Assembly: GCF_001514065.1 (NCBI RefSeq)
Contig: NZ_KQ948424.1
Coordinates: 124,001-188,000, forward strand
DNA: 64,000 nt
Reading direction: 5' to 3'
Source: Streptomyces antibioticus
Lineage (GTDB): Bacteria; Actinomycetota; Actinomycetes; Streptomycetales; Streptomycetaceae
The translations under genes were made by a program, and so were the position numbers. Positions within the stretch are counted from its first letter, which is position 1; each line of letters begins with the position of its first letter. Below the pieces are notes generated by a model, which saw nothing but the letters and a program-made list of their open reading frames with translations, was not told the origin of the DNA and searched no databases. Below are positions 17,739-27,801 of the stretch, in pieces.

Positions 17739-18447
17739 CCATCGGCCCGCAGGCCACCCCGATCGCCAGCGAGAACAGGTGCCCCCAGTCGCTCAGCGGA
17801 TCGGTGAACGCCACCAGGTCCTGGACCAGCATCCATCCGAACCCCACCAGCAACGGCCACCGCAGCCACGGCCGCAGCAGCCCCGCCAACGCCCCGAAGC
17901 TCGCGGCGACGCCGAAGCTGATGCCGTAGTCCAGGCGGTGCAGCGAGCTGTCCGGCAGATGCCCGACCAGCACCGCGAGCCCGACCGGCACCTCGGTCGC
18001 CAGCGTCGCCAGAACGTGTCCCAGCAGAAAGACGACCGCCGTCCGCGCCCCGCCGATCCGCCGCTCCAGCGCGGTCAGGACGAGCAGGAAGCCGAGGGCG
18101 TACGGCGACAGCAGCCCGCCCGCGATCCACAGCGCGCTGGTCAGCAGCACGAACGCCGGCGTCCGCACGAGGTGCGCGACATCGGTGCTCGATCCCTGGA
18201 GCAAGCGGTGCACGAGGTCGGGATCGGCGTACTCGGTGACCAGCGAGGTGACGGCGAGGACGGCGGCGTACCCGAAGGTGAAGGGGGTCCCGGTGGGGGT
18301 GGGGAGGAGGTGCCAGGGGCGCAGGCGTGCCGGAGCCGGGCGAGGGACGGGCGCCGGTGTCGATGCCGGTGCCGCTGCCCGCTGACCCGGGATGCCGTCG
18401 AGCAGCTCGGCGGCATCCGGAGGACCTGCCGTGTCAGTCCGTTCCAC
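17701..18447 (-). CDS. Rhomboid-like integral membrane protein
   Basis: A 248-residue membrane protein. After about 60 disordered Pro/Ala-rich residues it has about six hydrophobic helices, arranged as in the rhomboid-like proteins of actinobacteria (TPFTFGYAAVLAVTSL, then FVLLTSALWIAGGLLSPYA, then GHVLATLATEVPVG). I see no clear GxSG-plus-His protease pair, so a proteolytic role is doubtful. The GTG at 18447 is chosen for its AAGGAG at 9 bases; the frame runs to 18558. Its 3' end overlaps the convergent TIR gene by 38 bases. Confidence 0.7.
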   Translation of the reverse strand: MERTDTAGPPDAAELLDGIPGQRAAAPASTPAPVPRPAPARLRPWHLLPTPTGTPFTFGYAAVLAVTSLVTEYADPDLVHRLLQGSSTDVAHLVRTPAFVLLTSALWIAGGLLSPYALGFLLVLTALERRIGGARTAVVFLLGHVLATLATEVPVGLAVLVGHLPDSSLHRLDYGISFGVAASFGALAGLLRPWLRWPLLVGFGWMLVQDLVAFTDPLSDWGHLFSLAIGVACGPMVRRWAGVGRGAR

Positions 18448-18637
18448 CGCGAGGCGCTCCTTCCGTTTCACCCCACGATTCGCGCCCGACCCACCCGCTG
18501 TCTGTGACCGGCGCCACGCCAACCCCGATTCACAGGCTTCTCTCAACCACCGCCCCACGGGCGGCGGTCGGGCCTGCGCTGTCGTCCCGCCACCTCAATT
18601 GCCTGTACAGAAGCGGCCGAACTGCGAAAATGACCCG

Positions 18638-19315
18638 ATGCCGATCTCGTACGACACCCCTGAAGTCCTGGACCGTCGCGAGGGCCCGCACGGCGAGGTC
18701 GTGCTGCGCCGGCACGGTCGGTTGCTGCAGATCATCGCCAACGGCTGTTTCCTGATGGACACCTCGGACGGCCGCTCGGAGCGGCTGCTGGTCGACGCCG
18801 CGCTCGCCGCGCTGGACGACCGGCCCGCGCCGAGCGTGCTGATCGGCGGGCTCGGCGTCGGCTTCTCGCTCGCGCACGCGGCCGGGAATCCCCGCTGGGG
18901 CCGGATCACGGTCGTGGAGCGGGAGTCGGCCATCATCGACTGGCACCGCGACGGCCCGCTGTCCGCGCTCTCCGCGCGGGCACTCGCGGATGCACGCGCA
19001 AAGATTCTGGAAATGGATCTTGTCACTTATGTGGATGAGACATCGGACACGTATGACGTTCTGTGCCTGGACATCGACAACGGACCCGACTGGACCGTCA
19101 CCGAGGGCAACGACGGGTTGTACTCGCCGGCCGGACTGGCCAGCTGCGCAAGGGTGTTGACGGAGGGTGGGGTGCTGGCGGTGTGGTCGGCGCAGCCTTC
19201 TCCGGAATTTGAAACTTCCCTACGGAATGCCGGGTTCCAACAGGTGCGTACCGAAGAGATCCCGGTTGCCCGGGGCGTTCCGGACGTCGTGCATCTCGGC
19301 GTCCGACCTGGATAG
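18638..19315 (+). CDS. Spermidine synthase-like protein
   Basis: A 225-residue class I Rossmann-fold protein: GGLGVGFSLAHA is the glycine-rich loop, VVERESAIIDW follows as the acidic strand end, and YDVLCLDIDNGPDW is the motif IV region. The layout matches short spermidine-synthase-like proteins of actinobacteria rather than a full aminopropyltransferase (about 280-310 residues), so the activity is uncertain. The ATG at 18638 has GAAAAT 6 bases upstream and no ribosome binding site, suggesting a leaderless start. It precedes the two-component genes. Confidence 0.75.
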   Translation: MPISYDTPEVLDRREGPHGEVVLRRHGRLLQIIANGCFLMDTSDGRSERLLVDAALAALDDRPAPSVLIGGLGVGFSLAHAAGNPRWGRITVVERESAIIDWHRDGPLSALSARALADARAKILEMDLVTYVDETSDTYDVLCLDIDNGPDWTVTEGNDGLYSPAGLASCARVLTEGGVLAVWSAQPSPEFETSLRNAGFQQVRTEEIPVARGVPDVVHLGVRPG

Positions 19316-19447
19316 CCGTGGCGCGGTGACTCCCCGTACTCTGCTTCCCTGACGCAGATCATTCAAGCGTCAATCGCAAGCATGCGCAGGCAAGCCAGAG
19401 AGCGGAATCACCCCACTGATTCCGGAAAGCAACTTTTGGGGCGGGCG

Positions 19448-20188
19448 ATGGAGCAGACACACACCTCCCACAACGGCACGGCTACGGCCACCCCGGGCGC
19501 GCAGCGCCGGGTGCTGGTGGTCGAGGACGACCCGACGATCGTGGAGGCCATCGCGACTCGGCTGCGCGCCGAGGGATTCCTCGTGCAGACGGCGGGCGAC
19601 GGTCCGGCGGCGGTCGACACGGCCGAGGCCTGGCAGCCCGATCTGCTGATCCTCGACATCATGCTGCCCGGCTTCGACGGCCTGGAGGTCTGCCGCCGGG
19701 TGCAGGCCGCCCGTCCGGTGCCGGTCATGATGCTGACCGCGCGGGACGACGAGACCGACATGCTGGTCGGGCTCGGCGTCGGTGCCGACGACTACATGAC
19801 CAAGCCGTTCTCCATGCGGGAGTTGGCGGCCCGGGTGCACGTCCTGCTGCGGCGCGTGGAGCGGGCGGCACTGGCCGCCGCCACGCCCCGCTCGGGCATC
19901 CTGCGCCTGGGCGAGCTGGAGATCGACCACGCGCAGCGCCGGGTGCGGGTCCGGAGTGAGGACGTTCACCTCACGCCGACCGAGTTCGACCTGCTGGTGT
20001 GCCTGGCGAACACCCCGCGCGCGGTGCTCTCCCGGGAGCAGCTGCTGGCCGAGGTGTGGGACTGGGCGGACGCCTCCGGCACCCGCACGGTCGACAGCCA
20101 CATCAAGGCGCTGCGGCGGAAGATCGGCGCCGAGCGGATCCGCACGGTGCACGGCGTGGGCTACGCCCTGGAGACGCCGACGCCATGA
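19448..20188 (+). CDS. OmpR/PhoB family response regulator
   Basis: A 246-residue regulator: receiver domain with the acidic pair VVEDDP, phospho-acceptor Asp70 (LLILDIMLPG), Thr in MLTARDD and Lys in YMTKPF; then a winged-helix DNA-binding domain (HLTPTEFDLLVCLANTP, ending TVHGVGYAL). The ATG at 19448 fits the family; an upstream ATG at 19382 would add 22 residues. The stop overlaps the kinase start as ATGA, so the two form a cognate pair. The stimulus is unknown. Confidence 0.93.
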   Translation: MEQTHTSHNGTATATPGAQRRVLVVEDDPTIVEAIATRLRAEGFLVQTAGDGPAAVDTAEAWQPDLLILDIMLPGFDGLEVCRRVQAARPVPVMMLTARDDETDMLVGLGVGADDYMTKPFSMRELAARVHVLLRRVERAALAAATPRSGILRLGELEIDHAQRRVRVRSEDVHLTPTEFDLLVCLANTPRAVLSREQLLAEVWDWADASGTRTVDSHIKALRRKIGAERIRTVHGVGYALETPTP

Positions 20189-21321
20189 GCGAGGGTCCGG
20201 CCGGACGGAGAGGCCCCCGGGGGTCCGAGGATCCCAAGGGTGCTCCCGGGGAGTCCTGGGGCAGCGTGCGCCCGTTCTCGATCAAGACCAAGCTGGGGGC
20301 GCTGGTCGTCGCCTCGGTCCTGATCACCACGGGCCTGTCGATGATCGCGGTGCAGACGAAGACGGAGATCCGTTTCATCACGGTCTTCTCGATGATCGCC
20401 ACGCTGCTGATCACCCAGTTCGTGGCGCACTCGCTCACGGCCCCGCTGGACGAGATGAACGCGGTCGCCCGGTCCATCTCGCACGGCGACTACACCCGCC
20501 GGGTCCGCGAGAACCGCCGGGACGAGCTGGGCGACCTCGCCGAGACCATCAACCGCATGGCCGACGACCTGGAGGCCCAGGAGCAGCAGCGCAAGGAACT
20601 CGTGGCGAACGTCAGCCACGAGCTCCGCACGCCCATCGCGGGCCTGCGTGCGGTGCTGGAGAACATCGTGGACGGGGTCTCGCCCGCGGACCCCGAGACG
20701 ATGCGTACGGCCCTCAAACAGACCGAACGCCTCGGCCGCCTGGTCGAGACGCTGCTGGACCTCTCCCGCCTCGACAACGGCGTCGTACCGCTGAAGAAGC
20801 GCCGTTTCGAGGTGTGGCCGTATCTGTCGGGCGTGCTGAAGGAGGCCAACATGGTCGCCTCCGCGCGCGCGGGCATCGGCTCCGGGTCCGGCAGTCACAC
20901 GCGCACGGACGTGCATCTGCACCTGGACGTGACCCCGCCGGAGCTGACCGCGCACGCGGACCCGGAGCGGATCCACCAGGTGGTGGCGAATCTCATCGAC
21001 AACGCGGTCAAGCACAGCCCGCCGCACGGCCGGGTCACGGTGAAGGCGCGGCGGGGCTCCCTGCCCGAGTCCCTGGAACTGGAGATCCTCGACGAGGGCC
21101 CCGGCATCCCGCGCTCCGAGTGGCACCGCGTCTTCGAGCGGTTCAACCGCGGCAACATCACCCGGCCGCACGGTCCGGGCAGCGACGGCGGCACCGGGCT
21201 CGGCCTTGCGATCGCCCGCTGGGCGGTGGATCTGCACGGCGGCCGGATCGGAGTGGCCGAATCCGAGCGGGGCTGCCGGATTCTTGTCACTCTCCCGGGA
21301 CTCCCTTCTCTGCCAAGTTGA
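20185..21321 (+). CDS. Sensor histidine kinase of the pair
   Basis: A 378-residue membrane kinase with two adjoining hydrophobic segments (ALVVASVLITTGLSMIAV and FITVFSMIATLLITQFVAH) and almost no extracytoplasmic loop. They are followed by a HAMP domain, a HisKA domain with His145 (NVSHELRTP) and an ATPase domain (NLIDNAVKHSPP, DEGPGIP, GGTGLGLAIARW). The short sensor loop suggests that it senses the membrane itself or a partner protein. Translationally coupled to the response regulator. Confidence 0.93.
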   Translation: MSEGPAGRRGPRGSEDPKGAPGESWGSVRPFSIKTKLGALVVASVLITTGLSMIAVQTKTEIRFITVFSMIATLLITQFVAHSLTAPLDEMNAVARSISHGDYTRRVRENRRDELGDLAETINRMADDLEAQEQQRKELVANVSHELRTPIAGLRAVLENIVDGVSPADPETMRTALKQTERLGRLVETLLDLSRLDNGVVPLKKRRFEVWPYLSGVLKEANMVASARAGIGSGSGSHTRTDVHLHLDVTPPELTAHADPERIHQVVANLIDNAVKHSPPHGRVTVKARRGSLPESLELEILDEGPGIPRSEWHRVFERFNRGNITRPHGPGSDGGTGLGLAIARWAVDLHGGRIGVAESERGCRILVTLPGLPSLPS

Positions 21322-21355
21322 CGTAAAGTTCGAAGCGGAGCTTCAAGATCCACGG

Positions 21356-21375
21356 GTGTCCGCGCTGACGGACAC
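21356..21375 (+). terminator. Hairpin after the two-component operon
   Basis: GTGTCCG (21356-21362) pairs with CGGACAC (21369-21375) around a 6-base loop, 35 bases after the kinase stop. The stem is short and there is no U-run, so this is a candidate only. The rest of the 290-base gap to kgd must contain the kgd promoter, which I could not pinpoint. Confidence 0.4.
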
Positions 21376-21613
21376 GTGTGATCGGCCACAGGCCCGCGCC
21401 TTCGGCGTCCAGGGGCCGCGCTCACCCCTTGCCAAGTGACGCCGTGAGAACCGGAACCACGCTTGTTTCCCGCCATTTCCAGCGGCGAAACACGGTTTTC
21501 GATGTGACTTACACGACGATGAACGGGCCCGGCCTGACCTTCTGGGTCTTGGAGGCGTAGCCTTTATTCCCGCTGTCCATCACCTTGTGAAGCGGAAGAG
21601 GGCGGTTGCCGCC

Positions 21614-24600
21614 GTGTCGCCACAGTCCCCCAGTAACTCGAGCATCTCGACCGACGCAGACCAAGCGGGCAAGAACCCCGCGGCCGCGTTCGGACCGAAC
21701 GAGTGGCTCGTCGACGAGATCTATCAGCAGTACCTCCAGGACCCGAACTCGGTAGACCGAGCCTGGTGGGACTTCTTCGCCGACTACAAGCCGGGAGCGG
21801 CCGCCGCCCCGGCTGCGGCTGCTGCTCCGGCCCCCGCCGCCCCGGCTCCGGCGGCTCCTGCCGCCCCCGCGGCTCCGGCGGCGCCCTCGGTGCCCGCGCC
21901 GGCTCCCGCGGCCGCGCAGCCCGCTGCCGCCGCTCCGGCGCCCGCCAAGGCCGCCGCCCCGGCTCCGGCCGCTGCTCCGGCTCCGGCTGCCGCTCCGGCG
22001 AAGCCCGCCGCGGCCAAGCCGAAGGCCGAGCCCGCCGCCGCCTCCGCGGAGGGCCCCGAGCTGGTCACGCTGCGCGGCCCCGCCGCCGCGGTAGCGAAGA
22101 ACATGAACGCCTCGATCGAGGTGCCCACGGCCACGTCCGTGCGCGCGGTCCCGGTGAAGCTGCTCTTCGACAACCGCATCGTGATCAACAACCACCTGAA
22201 GCGCGCCCGGGGCGGGAAGATCTCCTTCACCCACCTCATCGGGTACGCGATGGTGCAGGCCATCAAGGCCATGCCGTCGATGAACTACTCCTTCACGGAG
22301 AAGGACGGCAAGCCGACCCTGGTCAAGCCGGAGCACGTCAACTTCGGCCTCGCCATCGACCTGGTGAAGCCCAACGGCGACCGCCAGCTGGTCGTCGCGG
22401 GCATCAAGAAGGCCGAGACGCTGAACTTCTTCGAGTTCTGGCAGGCCTACGAGGACATCGTCCGCCGCGCCCGTGAGGGCAAGCTGACGATGGACGACTT
22501 CTCGGGTGTCACGGTCTCCCTGACCAACCCGGGCGGCCTCGGCACCGTCCACTCGGTCCCGCGCCTCATGCCCGGCCAGTCGGTCATCATGGGCGTCGGC
22601 TCCATGGACTACCCCGCGGAGTTCCAGGGCACCTCCCAGGACACCCTGAACAAGCTCGGCATCTCGAAGGTCATGACGCTCACGTCGACCTACGACCACC
22701 GGGTCATCCAGGGCGCCGCCTCCGGCGAGTTCCTGCGGATCGTCGCGAACTTCCTCCTCGGTGAGGGCGGCTTCTACGACGACATCTTCGAGGCGCTGCG
22801 CATCCCCTACGAGCCGGTCCGCTGGCTCCGGGACATCGACGCCTCGCACGACGACGACGTGACCAAGGCCGCCCGTGTCTTCGAGCTGATCCACTCCTAC
22901 CGGGTCCGCGGCCACGTGATGGCCGACACCGACCCGCTGGAGTACCGCCAGCGCAAGCACCCCGACCTGGACATCACCGAGCACGGCCTCACCCTGTGGG
23001 ACCTGGAGCGCGAGTTCGCCGTCGGCGGCTTCGCCGGCAAGTCGATGATGAAGCTGCGCGACATCCTCGGCGTGCTGCGCGACTCGTACTGCCGCACCAC
23101 CGGCATCGAGTTCATGCACATCCAGGACCCCAAGCAGCGCAAGTGGATCCAGGACCGCGTCGAGCGCCCGCACTCCAAGCCGGAGCGCGAGGAGCAGCTG
23201 CGCATCCTGCGCCGGCTGAACGCGGCGGAGGCCTTCGAGACCTTCCTGCAGACGAAGTACGTCGGCCAGAAGCGGTTCTCCCTGGAGGGCGGCGAGTCCG
23301 TCATCCCGCTGCTCGACGCCGTCATCGACAGCGCGGCCGAGTCGCGCCTGGACGAGGTCGTCATCGGCATGGCCCACCGCGGCCGCCTGAACGTGCTCGC
23401 CAACATCGTCGGCAAGTCGTACGCCCAGATCTTCCGCGAGTTCGAGGGCAACCTCGACCCGAAGTCGATGCACGGCTCCGGTGACGTGAAGTACCACCTG
23501 GGCGCCCAGGGCACCTTCACGGGCCTGGACGGCGAGCAGATCACGGTCTCGCTGGCCGCCAACCCGTCCCACCTGGAGACGGTCGACCCGGTCATCGAGG
23601 GCATCGCGCGCGCCAAGCAGGACATCATCAACAAGGGCGGCACGGACTTCACCGTCCTGCCGGTCGCCCTGCACGGTGACGCGGCCTTCGCGGGCCAGGG
23701 CGTGGTGGCCGAGACGCTGAACATGTCGCAGCTGCGCGGCTACCGCACCGGCGGCACCGTCCACATCGTCATCAACAACCAGGTCGGCTTCACGGCGGCT
23801 CCCGAGTCGTCGCGCTCCTCGATGTACGCCACCGACGTGGCCCGCATGATCGAGGCGCCGATCTTCCACGTGAACGGCGACGACCCCGAGGCGGTCGTCC
23901 GGGTTGCCCGTCTGGCCTTCGAGTTCCGCCAGGCGTTCAACAAGGACGTCGTGATCGACCTCATCTGCTACCGCCGCCGCGGTCACAACGAGTCGGACAA
24001 CCCGGCCTTCACCCAGCCGCTGATGTACGACCTGATCGACAAGAAGCGCTCGGTGCGCAAGCTCTACACCGAGTCCCTCATCGGTCGCGGCGACATCACC
24101 CTGGAAGAGGCCGAGCAGGCGCTCCAGGACTACCAGGGCCAGCTGGAGAAGGTCTTCACCGAGGTCCGCGAGGCTGTCTCCCAGCCGGCCACCGGCCCGG
24201 TGTCCGACCCGCAGGCGGAGTTCCCGGTCGCCGTGAACACCGCGATCTCCACGGAGGTCGTGAAGCGGATCGCCGAGTCCCAGGTCAACATCCCCGACTC
24301 CTTCCACGTCCACCCGCGTCTGCTGCCGCAGCTCCAGCGCCGGGCGACGATGGTCGAGGACGGGACGATCGACTGGGGCATGGGCGAGACGCTCGCCGTC
24401 GGCTCGCTGCTCCTGGAGGGCACCCCGGTCCGTCTGTCGGGCCAGGACTCCCAGCGCGGCACCTTCGGCCAGCGCCACGCGGTCCTGATCGACCGGGAGA
24501 CGGGCGAGGAGTACACCCCGCTCCAGTACCTCGCCGAGGAGCAGGCCCGCTACAACGTCTACAACTCCCTGCTCTCCGAGTACGCGGTCATGGGCTTCGA

Positions 24601-25417
24601 GTACGGCTACTCGCTGGCCCGCCCCGACGCGCTCGTGCTGTGGGAGGCGCAGTTCGGCGACTTCGTCAACGGCGCGCAGACGATCGTCGACGAGTACATC
24701 TCGGCGGCGGAGCAGAAGTGGGGCCAGACGAGCGGTGTCACGCTCCTCCTCCCGCACGGCTACGAGGGCCAGGGCCCGGACCACTCCTCGGCCCGTGTCG
24801 AGCGCTTCCTCCAGCTCTGCGCCCAGAACAACATGACGGTCGCGATGCCGACCCTGCCGTCGAACTACTTCCACCTCCTGCGGTGGCAGGTGCACAACCC
24901 GCACCACAAGCCGCTGGTGGTCTTCACCCCGAAGTCGATGCTGCGCCTGAAGGCCGCCGCGTCGAAGACGGAGGAGTTCACGACGGGTCAGTTCCGCCCG
25001 GTCATCGGCGACGAGACGGTGGACGCCGCCGCGGTCCGCAAGGTCGTCTTCGTGGCGGGCAAGCTGTACTACGACCTGGAGGCCGAGCGTCAGAAGCGCG
25101 GCATCACGGACACGGCGATCATCCGGATCGAGCGCCTGTACCCGCTGCCGGGTGCCGAGCTCCAGGCCGAGATCGCCAAGTACCCGAACGCCGAGAAGTA
25201 CCTGTGGGCCCAGGAGGAGCCGGCGAACCAGGGTGCCTGGCCGTTCATCGCGCTCAACCTGATCGACCACCTCGACCTGGCGGTCGGCGCCGATGTTCCC
25301 CACGGGGAGCGCCTGCGCCGTATCTCCCGCCCGCACTCCTCGTCCCCGGCCGTCGGTTCCGCGAAGCGGCACCAGGCCGAGCAGGAGCAGCTGGTGCGTG
25401 AGGTGTTCGAGGCGTAA
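21614..25417 (+). CDS. kgd: Multifunctional 2-oxoglutarate dehydrogenase/decarboxylase
   Basis: A 1267-residue TCA-cycle enzyme of actinobacterial Kgd type. It has an N-terminal helix typical of E1o ([20 protein letters not shown]), an Ala/Pro-rich linker of about 90 residues, an E2-like acyltransferase domain containing [10 protein letters not shown], then the thiamine-diphosphate E1 domains ([33 protein letters not shown]). The E2 motif has Gln where ordinary E2 enzymes have Asp (DHRxxDG), as in mycobacterial Kgd; no lipoyl domain is present. The GTG at 21614 gives an N-terminus starting SPQSPSN; a GTG at 21587 is also in frame. Role: succinyl-CoA formation with separate lipoyl and E3 partners. 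Confidence 0.96.
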   Translation: MSPQSPSNSSISTDADQAGKNPAAAFGPNEWLVDEIYQQYLQDPNSVDRAWWDFFADYKPGAAAAPAAAAAPAPAAPAPAAPAAPAAPAAPSVPAPAPAAAQPAAAAPAPAKAAAPAPAAAPAPAAAPAKPAAAKPKAEPAAASAEGPELVTLRGPAAAVAKNMNASIEVPTATSVRAVPVKLLFDNRIVINNHLKRARGGKISFTHLIGYAMVQAIKAMPSMNYSFTEKDGKPTLVKPEHVNFGLAIDLVKPNGDRQLVVAGIKKAETLNFFEFWQAYEDIVRRAREGKLTMDDFSGVTVSLTNPGGLGTVHSVPRLMPGQSVIMGVGSMDYPAEFQGTSQDTLNKLGISKVMTLTSTYDHRVIQGAASGEFLRIVANFLLGEGGFYDDIFEALRIPYEPVRWLRDIDASHDDDVTKAARVFELIHSYRVRGHVMADTDPLEYRQRKHPDLDITEHGLTLWDLEREFAVGGFAGKSMMKLRDILGVLRDSYCRTTGIEFMHIQDPKQRKWIQDRVERPHSKPEREEQLRILRRLNAAEAFETFLQTKYVGQKRFSLEGGESVIPLLDAVIDSAAESRLDEVVIGMAHRGRLNVLANIVGKSYAQIFREFEGNLDPKSMHGSGDVKYHLGAQGTFTGLDGEQITVSLAANPSHLETVDPVIEGIARAKQDIINKGGTDFTVLPVALHGDAAFAGQGVVAETLNMSQLRGYRTGGTVHIVINNQVGFTAAPESSRSSMYATDVARMIEAPIFHVNGDDPEAVVRVARLAFEFRQAFNKDVVIDLICYRRRGHNESDNPAFTQPLMYDLIDKKRSVRKLYTESLIGRGDITLEEAEQALQDYQGQLEKVFTEVREAVSQPATGPVSDPQAEFPVAVNTAISTEVVKRIAESQVNIPDSFHVHPRLLPQLQRRATMVEDGTIDWGMGETLAVGSLLLEGTPVRLSGQDSQRGTFGQRHAVLIDRETGEEYTPLQYLAEEQARYNVYNSLLSEYAVMGFEYGYSLARPDALVLWEAQFGDFVNGAQTIVDEYISAAEQKWGQTSGVTLLLPHGYEGQGPDHSSARVERFLQLCAQNNMTVAMPTLPSNYFHLLRWQVHNPHHKPLVVFTPKSMLRLKAAASKTEEFTTGQFRPVIGDETVDAAAVRKVVFVAGKLYYDLEAERQKRGITDTAIIRIERLYPLPGAELQAEIAKYPNAEKYLWAQEEPANQGAWPFIALNLIDHLDLAVGADVPHGERLRRISRPHSSSPAVGSAKRHQAEQEQLVREVFEA

Positions 25418-25440
25418 CCGCTCACGCGGGCAGCACGTCA

Positions 25441-25476
25441 CCGGGCCGCACCCCTCTCCGGAGGGGTGCGGCCCGG
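25441..25476 (+). terminator. Terminator after kgd
   Basis: Perfect 16-bp stem (25441-25456 with 25461-25476) and a TCCG tetraloop, 23 bases after the kgd stop. Very stable; no U-run. Confidence 0.88.
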
Positions 25477-25504
25477 CCGTTTGAGCGCACTTATCCTTGA
25501 CGGC

Positions 25505-25684
25505 ATGTACTTCACGGACCGTGGCATCGAGGAACTGGAGAAGCGGCGCGGCGAGGAGGAGGTCAGCTTCGAGTGGCTCGCCGAGCAGCTTCGTGCGTTC
25601 GTCGATCTCAATCCGGACTTCGAGGTGCCGGTGGAGCGGCTGGCGACCTGGCTGGCCCGGTTGGACGACGAGGACGACGAATAG
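25505..25684 (+). CDS. Small acidic protein, DUF6104-like
   Basis: A 59-residue acidic protein beginning MYFTDRGIEELEKRRGEE and ending in DDEDDE. Short conserved proteins of this kind are widespread in Streptomyces and carry the DUF6104 label. Two helices with alternating Glu, Arg and Leu and a LATWLARLDDE ending suggest a small helical interaction module. The function is unknown. It lies between two terminators, so it should have its own promoter. Confidence 0.75.
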   Translation: MYFTDRGIEELEKRRGEEEVSFEWLAEQLRAFVDLNPDFEVPVERLATWLARLDDEDDE

Positions 25685-25705
25685 GCCGTACGGCTGGTGC
25701 GAGGA

Positions 25706-25736
25706 GCGGGGTACCCCCTGGGGGTGCCCCGCTTTT
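25706..25736 (+). terminator. Intrinsic terminator with U-run
   Basis: GCGGGGTACCCCC pairs with GGGGGTGCCCCGC (25720-25732; one G-U pair), followed directly by TTTT. It ends the small acidic protein gene; the convergent neighbour stops at 25753. Confidence 0.85.
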
Positions 25737-25752
25737 CGTCGGGTGAGGGGTC

Positions 25753-26583
25753 TCAGTCGCGTGGATGCGTCAGGTCGTACGCCAGGCCCAGCGCCCCGTG
25801 GGCGAGCAGCAGCGCCCCTGCCGTGATCCAGCCGCCGCTGCGGCGTCGTAGGCCGAAGGCGGCGAGTGGGAGGCCTGCGGCCACCTGGGCGAGGGCCAGG
25901 GCGCGGGCCCTGGGGTCGCCGGACCAGGGGAGCCAGGGGGCCAGGCGGTGGCCCGCGACGACTTCGAGTCCGTCACGGACCGTCTCCTGCCGGCCCTCCC
26001 ACTCGACGGGACGGGCGTCCGGCCGGGCGCGGGCGGCCTCGCTGAGGCGGTCGGCCGGTTCGCCGGGGGTGAGGCCGGTGGGGAGGGTGAGGCCGGCGCG
26101 GGTGAGGACCGCGAGCAGGCCGGTCAGGCGGGCGCGGGTGTCGGCGGCGGAGTCCGGTTTCGTCAGCTGGTCCAGGGACTGCACGTCCAGGACGGGGTCG
26201 AGGCCGAGCCGGGCGGCGAAGGTGCGCATCGCCTCGTCCTCGCCGGCCGGGGTGCCGTTCGCGAGCCAGACGTAGCCGACGGGGCGGCGGAAGCCGGAGG
26301 CGAGGGTGTAGCCGCTGCGCTCGGCGTCCCACCACAGGGCGAGGACGGGCCAGGGAGCGCCGACGGCGAGGGCGGTGGCCCAGCCGGTGAGGACACGGTC
26401 GACCGGCTCGCCGGCGTCACGCCAGGGCCTGCCCTCGGGGACGAGGACGCTCCAGTCCCGGCCGGCGCGCGTGAGCAGCATGCGCTCACGGAGCAGCTGG
26501 GCCGCGGGGGCGACGGCCTCGGGCTCCGCGCGGCAGAGGAGCAGGGCGCCGGAGGCGGCGGGAGCAGAGGGTTCCGTCGGCAT
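25753..26583 (-). CDS. Hypothetical protein with C-terminal hydrophobic pair
   Basis: A protein of 276 residues. The N-terminal 200 residues are soluble with mixed alpha/beta character (SVLVPEGRPW, VLALWWDAERSGYTLASGFRRPVGYVWLANG). Two hydrophobic stretches near the end (ALALAQVAAGLPLAAFGL and WITAGALLLAHGALGLAYDL) suggest membrane anchoring. I do not recognise the family. ATG at 26583 is preceded by TAGCGT at 6 bases, in keeping with a leaderless transcript; a GTG two codons upstream is possible. Confidence 0.7.
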   Translation of the reverse strand: MPTEPSAPAASGALLLCRAEPEAVAPAAQLLRERMLLTRAGRDWSVLVPEGRPWRDAGEPVDRVLTGWATALAVGAPWPVLALWWDAERSGYTLASGFRRPVGYVWLANGTPAGEDEAMRTFAARLGLDPVLDVQSLDQLTKPDSAADTRARLTGLLAVLTRAGLTLPTGLTPGEPADRLSEAARARPDARPVEWEGRQETVRDGLEVVAGHRLAPWLPWSGDPRARALALAQVAAGLPLAAFGLRRRSGGWITAGALLLAHGALGLAYDLTHPRD

Positions 26584-26653
26584 GCTCACACGCTAGGGCG
26601 GTTTGGGTGACTTGAGCACTTTTGGGGAGCCGAGGGTCGCCAGAACGGGATTC

Positions 26654-26702
26654 TTGACTTTCCGTGACCGCGATATATCGTGAATGACAGAAGACGCGAT
26701 AT
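26654..26702 (+). promoter_or_regulatory. Promoter and candidate operator of the DUF4097/PadR operon
   Basis: TTGACT (26654-26659) and TATCGT (26676-26681) with 16-base spacing make a good promoter. The palindrome CGATATATCG (26671-26680) covers the -10 region, and CGCGATAT occurs at 26669-26676 and again at 26695-26702. A regulator bound here would block transcription; the PadR protein encoded second in the operon is the obvious candidate. Confidence 0.6.
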
Positions 26703-26774
26703 GGCGTGTGCGGTGTGGTGCCGTGCCGTCTCATGTCGTGGGTCGTGTGTCTTTGTCACGGGGAGGTCAGTGCC

Positions 26775-27800
26775 ATGTCCGAGTGGTCCGTCTCGGAGCC
26801 CGGGAAGCTGTCGTTCGACGAGCCGGTGCGCGAGCTGCATGTGCGCATCGTCAACGGAACGGTGAACGTCGTGGGCACGGACGAAGGTTCCGCCCGCCTG
26901 GAGGTCTCCGAGCTGGAGGGCCCACCCCTGGTCGTGCATCAGGAGGGCGGCACCCTCACCGTCGCCTACGACGACCTGCCCTGGAAGGGCTTCCTGAAGT
27001 GGCTCGACCGCAAGGGCTGGCGGCGCAGCGCCGTCGTCTCGCTGGCCGTGCCGGCCGACACGCGTGTCGAGGTGGGCGTGGTGGGCGCCGGGGCCGTCGT
27101 CTCGGGCATCCGCGGGGCCTCGTCGGTGAAGGGCGTCACCGGCGACACCACCCTGGTCGGGCTCTCCGGCCCGGTCCGCGCCGACACCGTCTCCGGGAAC
27201 CTGGAGGCGCAGGCCGTCACCGGCGACCTCCGCTTCAACTCCGTCTCCGGCGACCTCACCGTCGTCGAGGGCTCGGGCTCCTCCGTCAAGGCCGACTCGG
27301 TCAGCGGCTCGATGATCGTGGACCTCGATCCGAACGGTCCCACCGACGTCCGGCTGACCAGCGTCTCCGGCGAGATCGCGATCCGGCTGCCGCAGCCGGC
27401 CGACGCCGAGGTGGAGGCCAACACCGCCAGCGGCACCATCTCCAACGCCTTCGACGGTCTCCGGGTGCACGGCCAGTGGGGCGCCCACAAGGTCACCGGC
27501 CGCCTCGGCGCCGGCACCGGCAAGCTCCGCGCGACCACCGTCTCCGGCTCGATCGCCCTGCTGCACCGGCCGCCCCGGGAGGACGAGGAGGACCAGGCGG
27601 GCGATCACGCCGGTCGCCGTGTGGGGCACCTCGTGGTGGACGCCGACCCGCTGGACGACCCCGACCCGGTGGACCGGCCGAAGAGCGACTCGGGGGACAA
27701 TTCCGTTTCCGGCCCGGGTGACGCCGCGAAGGACACGGACGCCCCGGACGCCACCGATGCCACCCCGGCCGACGGCACGACCGACAAGAAGGTGCTCTGA
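26775..27800 (+). CDS. DUF4097-family beta-helix protein
   Basis: A 341-residue protein. Residues about 10-260 consist of short repeated strands with recurring VSG and TSG turns (DTVSGNLEAQ, NSVSGDLTV, DSVSGSMIVD, TSVSGEIAI, NTASGTISNAF), the signature of the DUF4097 right-handed beta-helix. The C-terminal 70 residues are disordered and acidic. There is no signal peptide. Such proteins are often encoded beside PadR regulators or anti-sigma genes; their role is unknown. ATG at 26775 with GGGAGG upstream; the PadR gene follows 1 base after the stop. Confidence 0.85.
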   Translation: MSEWSVSEPGKLSFDEPVRELHVRIVNGTVNVVGTDEGSARLEVSELEGPPLVVHQEGGTLTVAYDDLPWKGFLKWLDRKGWRRSAVVSLAVPADTRVEVGVVGAGAVVSGIRGASSVKGVTGDTTLVGLSGPVRADTVSGNLEAQAVTGDLRFNSVSGDLTVVEGSGSSVKADSVSGSMIVDLDPNGPTDVRLTSVSGEIAIRLPQPADAEVEANTASGTISNAFDGLRVHGQWGAHKVTGRLGAGTGKLRATTVSGSIALLHRPPREDEEDQAGDHAGRRVGHLVVDADPLDDPDPVDRPKSDSGDNSVSGPGDAAKDTDAPDATDATPADGTTDKKVL

Positions 27801-27801
27801 C

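Noticed and set aside
21509-25441. A 1310-codon open frame on the minus strand opposite kgd
   Set aside because: It is the antisense shadow of a well-supported enzyme gene; GC-rich third positions keep the opposite frame open. Its protein is Arg/Val/Gly-rich with no domain.
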